A stretch of 64,000 bases of DNA, from the NCBI RefSeq assembly GCF_018524365.1, contig NZ_JAEKFT010000012.1:1-64000 (forward strand), written 5' to 3'. Every line of letters starts with the position of its first letter. Position 1 is the first letter of the stretch. Under the pieces are notes generated by a model. It made no database searches and had not been told where the DNA came from. It saw nothing but the letters and a program-made list of their open reading frames with translations. The position numbers and the translations under genes were made by a program. This stretch comes from Denitromonas iodatirespirans. Its GTDB lineage: Bacteria > Pseudomonadota > Gammaproteobacteria > Burkholderiales > Rhodocyclaceae. Shown here in pieces: positions 57,106 to 64,000 of this stretch.

Positions 57106-57995
57106 CGGCAGCCATTGTCACCCCGGTTCGCCGGCTGGTCGTCTGTGGCGCCGGCCTGATCGGCGGCTCGTTTGCGCTGGCCCTGAAGGCCGCCGGACTG
57201 GTCGAGCGGGTGGTGGGGATCGGTCGCACCCGCGCCTCGCTCGAACGTGCCCGTGAGCTCGGCGTCGTCGACGAGATCGCGCTCGACTGGCCGACCGCGC
57301 TGGCCGGCGCCGATGTCGTCCTGCTGGCCATGCCCGTCGGCCAGTCGAACGACGTGATGGCCGCCATGGCGCCACATCTGGCCGCCGAGACCCTGGTCAC
57401 CGACGCCGGCAGTACCAAGCGGGACGTGATCGAAGCCATCTATGCCCACCTGGACGGCCATCTGGGCCAGGTGGTGCCGGCTCATCCGATTGCGGGCGCC
57501 GAGAAGAGCGGGGCGGACGCCGCCTTCGCAACGCTTTACCGCGGCCGCAACGTGGTGGTGACGCCTCTTCCCGAAAACGATCCGGCCGCCGTGCAGCGGA
57601 TACGTGCGCTCTGGGAGGCCTGTGGCGCCACCGTGCGCGAAATGAGCCCGCAGGACCATGACCGCGTGTTTGCTGCGGTCAGCCACCTGCCGCATCTCCT
57701 GGCCTTCGGCCTGGTGCACGATCTGGCCGGCCGGGCCAATGCCGAGCAGCTGTTCAGTTTCGCCGCCAGCGGGTTTCGCGACTTCACCCGCATCGCCGGC
57801 AGCCACCCCGAAATGTGGCGCGACATCTGCTTGGCCAATCGCCACGCGCTGCTGGCCGAACTCGACCAGTACCTCGGTGAGCTGGCCTACCTTCGCGCCC
57901 TGCTGATGTCCGGCGACGGCGACCGCCTCGAAACCTTGTTCGGCGAGGCCCGCGAGGCACGTAACCGCTGGGCCGAAAAAACCTTTCCCTCTTGA
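57102..57995 (+). CDS. tyrA: Prephenate (arogenate) dehydrogenase
   Basis: A 297-residue TyrA. VVCGAGLIGGSFALALK is the NAD-binding motif and VTDAGSTKRDV, PAHPIAGAEKSG and VSHLPHLLAFGLVHDL follow the family. It makes the tyrosine precursor and overlaps hisC as ATGA. Confidence 0.95.
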   Translation: MTAAIVTPVRRLVVCGAGLIGGSFALALKAAGLVERVVGIGRTRASLERARELGVVDEIALDWPTALAGADVVLLAMPVGQSNDVMAAMAPHLAAETLVTDAGSTKRDVIEAIYAHLDGHLGQVVPAHPIAGAEKSGADAAFATLYRGRNVVVTPLPENDPAAVQRIRALWEACGATVREMSPQDHDRVFAAVSHLPHLLAFGLVHDLAGRANAEQLFSFAASGFRDFTRIAGSHPEMWRDICLANRHALLAELDQYLGELAYLRALLMSGDGDRLETLFGEAREARNRWAEKTFPS

Positions 57996-58013
57996 TCTTA
58001 CGGATGTTGCAAC

Positions 58014-59942
58014 GTGGAAACCCTTGATCTTCCGCCGATGATCCGGGCGGCTGGCACCGTCCGCCTGCCGGGCTCGAAGAGCATCTCCAACCGGGTGCTG
58101 CTGCTCGCCGCGCTGGCCGACGGGCAGACCCGGGTGCACGATCTGCTGCGCTCGGACGACACCGAGCGCATGCTGGAGGCGCTGCGCACGCTGGGCGTGA
58201 ATTGGCAGTGCGATGCCGCCAGTGGTGCCTATCGGGTCGATGGCGTGGCCGGCCGCTTCCCGGTGACCGAGGCCGACCTGTTTCTCGGCAATGCCGGCAC
58301 CGCGTTCCGCCCGCTGACGGCCGCCTTGGCGCTGTCCGGCGGTAACTACCGGTTGTCGGGCGTGCCGCGCATGCACGAGCGACCGATCGGCGATCTGGTC
58401 GATGCGCTGTCGCAGCTTGGCGCCGCGATCACCTACACCGGCAATGCCGGCTATCCGCCGCTGAGCATCGGCAAGGGCGCCATTCGCGCCGGCGGCACGG
58501 TGTCGGTGCGCGGCGATGTCTCCAGCCAATTCCTCACCGCGCTCTTGATGGCCGCGCCGCTCACCGGTGTCGAGATCCACATCGAAGTGGTCGGCGAGCT
58601 GATTTCCAAGCCCTACATCGAGATCACCCTGAACCTGATGGCGCGCTTTGGCGTGACGGTCACGCGTGAGGGGTGGCAGCGTTTCACCGTGCCGGGGGGC
58701 GTGCGCTACCGGAGCCCGGGCGACATTCATGTCGAGGGCGATGCGTCGTCGGCCTCGTACTTTCTGGCTGCGGGCGCCGTCGGTGGTGGGCCGGTGCGGG
58801 TCGAAGGCGTGGGCCGCGACAGCATCCAGGGCGACGTGCGCTTTGCCGAGGCGATCGCCCAACTCGGCGTCGAGGTGACGCTGGGCGACACCTGGATCGA
58901 GGCGCGCGGCCCGGCCGATGGTCGCCTCAAGGCCTTCGACATGGATCTCAACCACATCCCCGATGCCGCCATGACGCTGGCGGTGATGGCGGTGTTCTGC
59001 GATGGCCCTTGCCATTTGCGCAACATCGCCAGCTGGCGGGTCAAGGAAACCGACCGCATCGCCGCGATGGCCACCGAGTTGCGCAAGCTCGGTGTCGAGG
59101 TCGAGGAATTCGACGACGCGCTGCGGGTTGTTCCGCCGACCGAGCTGCGCCATGCGGCCATCGATACCTACGACGATCACCGCATGGCGATGTGCTTCTC
59201 GTTGATCAGCCTCGCCGGCGTGGGCGTCACGATCAATGACCCCGCCTGCGTGAACAAGACCTTTCCCGTCTACTTCGACGCCTATCGCAGCATCACCGAA
59301 GCCGTGCCGGTGATCGCCATCGACGGGCCCTCGGCCTCGGGCAAGGGTACGGTGGCGGCGCGCGTGGCCGAGGCGCTCGGCTACCACTATCTCGACAGCG
59401 GCTCGCTCTACCGGCTGGTGGCGCTGGCCGCGATCCAGGCCGATGCCGGTGACGATCCCGCCGCCGTGGCGGCGCTGGCCGAAGCGCTGCCGGCCGAGTT
59501 CGTGGGCGGGCGGATCCTGCTCTCCGGCGCCGACGTGACCGATGCCATTCGCAGCGAAGACTGCGCGGCCATGGCCTCCAAAGTGGCTGCCATTCCGGCG
59601 GTGCGCGATGCGCTGCTCGAGCGCCAGCGCGCCTATCGACGTGCGCCGGGGCTGGTGGCCGAAGGGCGCGACATGGGCTCGGTGGTTTTTCCGGACGCCG
59701 CGAACAAGTTCTTCCTCACCGCCTCGGTGACGGCGCGGGCGGAGCGGCGCTATAAGCAGTTGATGGAAAAGGGTTTGCCTGCTAATATCGACAGTCTTTC
59801 AGAGGAGCTTTCCTTGCGTGACGCGCGAGACGCAGCGCGCAGTGTGGCGCCTTTGATGAAACTGCCGGACGCCATCCTTGTCGAGACCTCAGACATGAGC
59901 ATCGACGAAGCCGTCCGGTTCGTGACCGAGCGGATCGCCTGA
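58014..59942 (+). CDS. aroA: AroA-Cmk fusion: EPSP synthase / cytidylate kinase
   Basis: A 642-residue two-domain enzyme. Residues 1-430 are EPSP synthase of the shikimate pathway ([51 protein letters not shown]). The rest is cytidylate kinase with P-loop GPSASGKGT from about 437, [12 protein letters not shown] and [13 protein letters not shown]. The frame is continuous with no stop between the parts. Glyphosate-site PGSKSIS and LGNAGTA are of the sensitive class I type. It starts with GTG at 58014. Separate aroA and cmk genes are usual elsewhere; the fusion is known in some Betaproteobacteria. Confidence 0.95.
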   Translation: METLDLPPMIRAAGTVRLPGSKSISNRVLLLAALADGQTRVHDLLRSDDTERMLEALRTLGVNWQCDAASGAYRVDGVAGRFPVTEADLFLGNAGTAFRPLTAALALSGGNYRLSGVPRMHERPIGDLVDALSQLGAAITYTGNAGYPPLSIGKGAIRAGGTVSVRGDVSSQFLTALLMAAPLTGVEIHIEVVGELISKPYIEITLNLMARFGVTVTREGWQRFTVPGGVRYRSPGDIHVEGDASSASYFLAAGAVGGGPVRVEGVGRDSIQGDVRFAEAIAQLGVEVTLGDTWIEARGPADGRLKAFDMDLNHIPDAAMTLAVMAVFCDGPCHLRNIASWRVKETDRIAAMATELRKLGVEVEEFDDALRVVPPTELRHAAIDTYDDHRMAMCFSLISLAGVGVTINDPACVNKTFPVYFDAYRSITEAVPVIAIDGPSASGKGTVAARVAEALGYHYLDSGSLYRLVALAAIQADAGDDPAAVAALAEALPAEFVGGRILLSGADVTDAIRSEDCAAMASKVAAIPAVRDALLERQRAYRRAPGLVAEGRDMGSVVFPDAANKFFLTASVTARAERRYKQLMEKGLPANIDSLSEELSLRDARDAARSVAPLMKLPDAILVETSDMSIDEAVRFVTERIA

Positions 59943-60032
59943 GCGGCCCGCCGATCTGTATGTGTGCCGGTCCGTTGACCGGTGTGTTCATCCACTAACC
60001 CGCTGTCCTTGCGGCAGCACCAGGTCTTTTTT

Positions 60033-61739
60033 ATGTCCATTCCCACCCCCGATATGTCCATGGAAAGCTTTGCCGAACTGTTCGAGGAAAGCCTTGCGCG
60101 TCAGGAGATGCGTACGGGCGAAGTGATCACCGCCGAGGTGGTCCGCATCGACCAGAATTTCGTTGTCGTGAACGCCGGCCTGAAGTCCGAAAGCTATGTG
60201 CCGGTCGAAGAGTTCCGCAACGACCACGGCGAGCTTGAAGTCAAGGAAGGCGATTATGTCCAGGTCGCCATCGATGCGCTCGAAGACGGCTATGGCGAAA
60301 CCCGCCTGTCGCGCGACAAGGCCAAGCGCATTGCCGCCTGGAACGACCTGGAGCTCGCGCTCAACGAAGGCACGCTGGTCAACGGCGTGGTCAGCGGCCG
60401 CGTCAAAGGTGGCCTGACCGTCATGACCCACGGCATCCGCGCGTTCCTGCCGGGTTCGCTGGTCGACATGCGTCCGGTCAAGGACACCGCCCCGTACGAG
60501 GGCAAGGAATTCGAGTTCAAGGTCATCAAGCTCGACCGCAAGCGCAACAACGTGGTCGTGTCCCGTCGTGCCGTGCTCGAAGAGACCATGGGCGAAGAGC
60601 GTGACAAGCTGCTCGAGAACCTGGCCGAAGGTCAGGTCGTCAAGGGCATCGTCAAGAACATCACCGACTACGGCGCGTTCGTGGATCTGGGTGGCATCGA
60701 CGGTCTGCTGCACATCACCGACCTGGCCTGGCGCCGTGTGCGTCACCCGTCGGAAGTGGTTGCCGTCGGCGACGAGCTCGAAGCCAAAGTGCTCAAGTTC
60801 GACCGCGAGCGTTGCCGCGTGTCGCTGGGCCTCAAGCAGCTGGGCGAAGATCCGTGGGTGGGCATCGCCCGTCGTTACCCCACCGGTACCCGTCTGTTCG
60901 GCAAGGTCACCAACATCACCGACTACGGCGCGTTCGTCGAAGTGGAGCAGGGCATCGAAGGCCTGGTGCACGTCTCCGAGATGGACTGGACCAACAAGAA
61001 CATCCACCCGAACAAGGTCGTCCAGCTGGGCGACGAGGTCGAGGTGATGATCCTCGACATCGACGAAGAGCGTCGTCGTATCTCCCTGGGCATGAAGCAG
61101 TGCATGGCCAACCCGTGGGACGAGTTCGCCATGAACTTCAAGAAGGGCGACAAAGTCTCCGGTCAGATCAAGTCGATCACCGACTTCGGCGTGTTCATCG
61201 GCCTGGATGGCGGCATCGACGGCCTGGTTCACCTGTCCGACCTGTCGTGGTCCGAGCAGGGCGAAGAAGCCGTGCGTCGCTTCAAGAAAGGTGACGAAGT
61301 CGAAGCCGTGGTGCTGGCCATCGACGTCGAGCGCGAGCGTATCTCGCTGGGCATCAAGCAGCTCGATGGGGATCCCTTCACCAACTTCATCGCCACCCAC
61401 GACAAGAACAGCCTCGTGCGCGGCACCGTGAAGACGGTCGACGCCCGTGGCGCCGTGATCTCGCTGGGTGACGACATCGAAGGCTACCTGCGTGTGTCCG
61501 AAGCGGCCCCGCATCGCATCGATGATCTGACCAGCGTGCTCAAGGAAGGCGACGAAGTCGAGGCCATGATCATCAACGTGGATCGCAAGTCCCGTTCGAT
61601 CAACCTGTCGATCAAGGCCAAGGATCAGGCCGAGACCTCCGACGCCATGCAGAAACTGGCTGCCGAGAGCTCTGCCGCGACGGGCACCACCAGTCTGGGT
61701 GCGCTGCTCAAGGCGAAGCTGGACGAGCAGAAGCAATAA
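60033..61739 (+). CDS. rpsA: 30S ribosomal protein S1
   Basis: A 568-residue protein with six S1 RNA-binding repeats (each with [19 protein letters not shown]-type text). It helps mRNA binding on the ribosome. The ATG at 60033 (MSIPTPDM) and the one at 60054 (MSMESFAEL) both fit; no strong ribosome site decides. It follows aroA-cmk by 90 bases and precedes ihfB, the typical cmk-rpsA-ihfB order. Confidence 0.96.
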   Translation: MSIPTPDMSMESFAELFEESLARQEMRTGEVITAEVVRIDQNFVVVNAGLKSESYVPVEEFRNDHGELEVKEGDYVQVAIDALEDGYGETRLSRDKAKRIAAWNDLELALNEGTLVNGVVSGRVKGGLTVMTHGIRAFLPGSLVDMRPVKDTAPYEGKEFEFKVIKLDRKRNNVVVSRRAVLEETMGEERDKLLENLAEGQVVKGIVKNITDYGAFVDLGGIDGLLHITDLAWRRVRHPSEVVAVGDELEAKVLKFDRERCRVSLGLKQLGEDPWVGIARRYPTGTRLFGKVTNITDYGAFVEVEQGIEGLVHVSEMDWTNKNIHPNKVVQLGDEVEVMILDIDEERRRISLGMKQCMANPWDEFAMNFKKGDKVSGQIKSITDFGVFIGLDGGIDGLVHLSDLSWSEQGEEAVRRFKKGDEVEAVVLAIDVERERISLGIKQLDGDPFTNFIATHDKNSLVRGTVKTVDARGAVISLGDDIEGYLRVSEAAPHRIDDLTSVLKEGDEVEAMIINVDRKSRSINLSIKAKDQAETSDAMQKLAAESSAATGTTSLGALLKAKLDEQKQ

Positions 61740-61753
61740 CACACGGTGCCGTC

Positions 61754-62038
61754 ATGACCAAATCGGAGCTCATTGCGCGACTGGCGGCACGTTTTCCGCA
61801 GTTGGTTGCCAAGGATGCCGATTACGCTGTCAAGATGATTCTCGATGCGATGACCGATTCACTGTCTCGGGGTGATCGCATCGAGATTCGCGGCTTCGGC
61901 AGCTTTGCACTCAATTACCGCCCGCCCCGCATGGGACGCAATCCGAAATCCGGCGAACGGGTCGAGGTTGCGGAAAAACATGTGCCGCATTTCAAGGCGG
62001 GCAAGGAATTGCGGGAACGTGTGGATCTGTCCGATTGA
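61754..62038 (+). CDS. ihfB: Integration host factor beta subunit
   Basis: A 94-residue DNA-bending protein ([17 protein letters not shown], then [20 protein letters not shown] with the DNA-contact arm [10 protein letters not shown]). It follows rpsA by 14 bases and probably shares its transcript. Confidence 0.96.
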   Translation: MTKSELIARLAARFPQLVAKDADYAVKMILDAMTDSLSRGDRIEIRGFGSFALNYRPPRMGRNPKSGERVEVAEKHVPHFKAGKELRERVDLSD

Positions 62039-62057
62039 TCGGTGCAGATCGTGTCAT

Positions 62058-62089
62058 TGAAGAAGGCGGTTTCGACCGCCTTCTTTTTT
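62058..62089 (+). terminator. Rho-independent terminator after ihfB
   Basis: AAGAAGGCGGT (62060-62070) and ACCGCCTTCTT (62075-62085) form an 11-bp stem with a 4-base loop, followed by a run of T to 62089. Confidence 0.92.
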
Positions 62090-62117
62090 GGCTGTGAGTC
62101 GGCCATAATCCCTCCCT

Positions 62118-62435
62118 ATGCGAATCATTGTCTGGATTATCCGTCTGGCGGTCTTCCTCGTTCTGTTCGGCTTTGCCGTCAAGAACGACCAGTTCATTAC
62201 CCTGAATTTCTACATGGGCAAGCAATGGCAGTTGCCCCTGGTATTCGTCATTCTCGTGGCATTCGCCGCCGGTGCGTTGGTCGGAGTCACGGCCACGCTG
62301 TCGTCCCTGGTGCGCCAGCGCCGGGAAATCGGCCGCTTGCGCAAGGCGTTGCGCAAGGCCGAGGCTGAGGTCAAGTCGACGGTCGGTACGGCGGTCGTGC
62401 CGCGACCGGACGGGGACGCGCCGGAAGCGTTCTGA
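62118..62435 (+). CDS. lapA: Lipopolysaccharide assembly protein LapA (DUF1049)
   Basis: A 105-residue membrane protein with two helices (IVWIIRLAVFLVLFGFAVKN and LPLVFVILVAFAAGALVGV) and a charged coiled-coil tail. LapA works with LapB in control of LPS synthesis. The ribosome site is weak. It precedes lapB by 5 bases. Confidence 0.92.
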   Translation: MRIIVWIIRLAVFLVLFGFAVKNDQFITLNFYMGKQWQLPLVFVILVAFAAGALVGVTATLSSLVRQRREIGRLRKALRKAEAEVKSTVGTAVVPRPDGDAPEAF

Positions 62436-62440
62436 TCTCC

Positions 62441-63616
62441 ATGGAAATCGAATTCTGGTGGTTGCTGGCCCTGCCGCTGTTCTTTGCCCTGGGCTGGATG
62501 GCGGCGCGGATCGATATCCGGCATGTCATGAAAGAGTCGCGCAGTCTGCCGCGCTCTTACCTCAACGGACTGAATTTCCTGCTCAACGAGCAGCCCGACA
62601 AGGCCATCGATGCCTTCATCGAGGCGGTGCGCATCGATCCCGATACGGTCGAGCTGCATTTTGCGCTGGGCAGCCTGTTTCGCCGCCGTGGCGAAACCGA
62701 GCGCGCCATCCGCATGCACCAACATCTGGTCGACCGCGAAGACCTGAGCGAAGCGCAGCGTCTGCAGGCATTGGCCGAGCTCGGTCAGGATTACCTCAAG
62801 GCCGGTCTGCTGGATCGCGCGGAAGCCGTCTTTTTGCGGCTGCGCAAGACGCCGCTCGACGATGTGGCCCTGCGCGATCTGCTCGAAATCTACCAGCAGG
62901 AAAAAGACTGGCCCAAGGCCATCGACGTGGCCAAGGCCTTGCCGGACCACGAAAGCGTGTGGTGGCGCAAGGAAATGGCCAATTTCCATTGCGAACTGGC
63001 CTCCGATGCGCTGGCCGATTCGCGCCTCGACGAGGCTGAAGCCATCATCGAGACCGCGTTGGCGGTCAATCCGCGCTCCGTGCGTGGCAGCCTGCTCAAG
63101 GGCGACCTGGCGGCCCGACGTGGCCATCTCGACGATGCCGTTGCCGCGTGGAAGCGCATCGAAAGCCAGGACGCCTTGTACCTGTCGCTGGCCGCCGAGC
63201 GCCTGATGAAGGCCTATGACAAGATGGGCCGTGTCGCCGATGGGCTGGAGTTGCTGCGCGCCTATCTCGAGCGCCACCCGTCGCTCGATCTGCTCGACGT
63301 GGCCTTCGACTGGACGCTGAAGCAGGCCGGCTCGCTCAGCGCTTATGACCTGGTGCGTGAAGAGTTGCGCCGCAATCCCAGCGTGTTGGGGCTGGACAAG
63401 ATGCTCGAAGCGGCCCTGGTCGCGGCGCCCACCGAGTTGCGTCCGGATATCGAACTGGTGCGCCAGCTGGTGCACAGCCACACGCGCCGTGTCGCCCGAT
63501 ATCGCTGCAACAGCTGCGGTTTCAAGGCCCGGCAGTTCTACTGGCGTTGTCCGGCCTGCGGCGGTTGGGAGACGACGCCGCCGCGCCGCACGGAAGAATA
63601 TGATCTGGTGCCATGA
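62441..63616 (+). CDS. lapB: Lipopolysaccharide assembly protein LapB
   Basis: A 391-residue protein with an N-terminal membrane helix (FWWLLALPLFFALGWMAA), TPR repeats (about 45-320) and a C-terminal rubredoxin-like zinc site (CNSCGFKARQFYWRCPACGGW). LapB links LpxC turnover to LPS need. The cysteines are all kept. Confidence 0.95.
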   Translation: MEIEFWWLLALPLFFALGWMAARIDIRHVMKESRSLPRSYLNGLNFLLNEQPDKAIDAFIEAVRIDPDTVELHFALGSLFRRRGETERAIRMHQHLVDREDLSEAQRLQALAELGQDYLKAGLLDRAEAVFLRLRKTPLDDVALRDLLEIYQQEKDWPKAIDVAKALPDHESVWWRKEMANFHCELASDALADSRLDEAEAIIETALAVNPRSVRGSLLKGDLAARRGHLDDAVAAWKRIESQDALYLSLAAERLMKAYDKMGRVADGLELLRAYLERHPSLDLLDVAFDWTLKQAGSLSAYDLVREELRRNPSVLGLDKMLEAALVAAPTELRPDIELVRQLVHSHTRRVARYRCNSCGFKARQFYWRCPACGGWETTPPRRTEEYDLVP

Positions 63617-63656
63617 GCGGTGCGTCTGCCGTGGTGCAAGCAATGAGGACTGAAAA

Positions 63657-64000
63657 ATGAAAGTAACCGTCATCGGTACAGGCTATGTGGGCCTGGTGTC
63701 GGGCGCCTGCCTGGCGGACGTGGGTAACGATGTGCTGTGCCTGGATGTGGATCCGGCCAAGGTCAAGATTCTCGAGGACGGCGGCATTCCCATTCACGAG
63801 CCGGGGTTGCTCGAAATCGTGCGTCGCAACGTCGAAGCCGGCCGGCTGTCCTTCACCACCGACATCGACAAGGCCGCCAAGTGGGGCGTGATCCAGTTCA
63901 TCGCCGTCGGCACGCCACCGGACGAGGATGGCTCGGCCGACCTCAAGTACGTGCTGGCCGCGGCCCGCAACATCGGCAAGCACATGGACGGCTACCGGGT
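63657..64000 (+). CDS. ugd: UDP-glucose 6-dehydrogenase, N-terminal part (cut by window end)
   Basis: The frame runs open to the last base: [20 protein letters not shown] is the NAD-binding start, [11 protein letters not shown] and [16 protein letters not shown] follow. The enzyme makes UDP-glucuronate for polysaccharides and LPS. Only the first 114 codons or so are present. The ATG at 63657 fits the family start; no strong ribosome site is seen. Confidence 0.92.
   Translation, partial: MKVTVIGTGYVGLVSGACLADVGNDVLCLDVDPAKVKILEDGGIPIHEPGLLEIVRRNVEAGRLSFTTDIDKAAKWGVIQFIAVGTPPDEDGSADLKYVLAAARNIGKHMDGYR

Noticed and set aside
1-64000. CRISPR arrays or tRNA genes
   Set aside because: No regular spacer-repeat array was seen; the only tRNA-like T-loop found belongs to the tmRNA.

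Overview
The window looks like a high-GC betaproteobacterial chromosome, most likely Rhodocyclales (Azoarcus/Thauera-like). The evidence is the housekeeping order gyrA-serC-pheA-hisC-tyrA-aroA/cmk-rpsA-ihfB-lapA-lapB, an aroA-cmk fusion, and a tmRNA whose tag reads ANDKRFALAA. This assignment is inference; no database was searched.

Layout. (1) 1-3.5 kb is accessory DNA that reads as a piece of an integron cassette array: an attC-like site at 121-216, an IS1182-like element inserted in its core, a complete 561-bp gene cassette (1986-2546) with its own attC, a second short end of the same IS in that attC core, a possible third cassette ORF, and a 3' fragment of a lysR gene. No integrase is in view; from cassette orientation it should lie to the left. 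(2) 3.5-37 kb is a large glycine betaine catabolic region. An MttB-family corrinoid methyltransferase and a HyuA-like protein lie on the minus strand. Then come a GbdR-like regulator, a dipeptidase-like protein, a V4R protein, dgcA, dgcB, etfA, etfB, two small unknowns, cobC, a second V4R protein, gbcA and gbcB (the Rieske betaine monooxygenase), a porin, a second GlxA-family regulator, glyA, sdaA, soxBDAG, folB, a third GlxA-family regulator and a BCCT transporter. (3) 37.5-45 kb holds an MFS exporter, a TAXI-type TRAP transporter, an AtuA/DUF1446 protein pair and a divergent LysR regulator: an uncharacterised uptake and catabolism cluster. (4) 45-46.7 kb is a hipBA toxin-antitoxin locus with three identical operators spaced exactly 50 bp apart. 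(5) 46.9-64 kb is core genome: tmRNA, gph, ubiG, ompA, an amidohydrolase, then the gyrA to lapB run and the start of ugd.

How the betaine genes fit together: BCCT (and perhaps the porin) brings betaine in. GbcAB removes the first methyl group to give dimethylglycine, DgcAB with a dedicated Etf pair gives sarcosine, and SoxBDAG gives glycine plus 5,10-methylene-THF. GlyA condenses these to serine, and SdaA deaminates serine to pyruvate. FolB plausibly supports folate supply. MttB could be an oxygen-independent entry into the same route, and the presence of cobC (corrinoid side-chain synthesis) in the dgc run fits that idea. No formaldehyde or formate oxidation gene is in the window.
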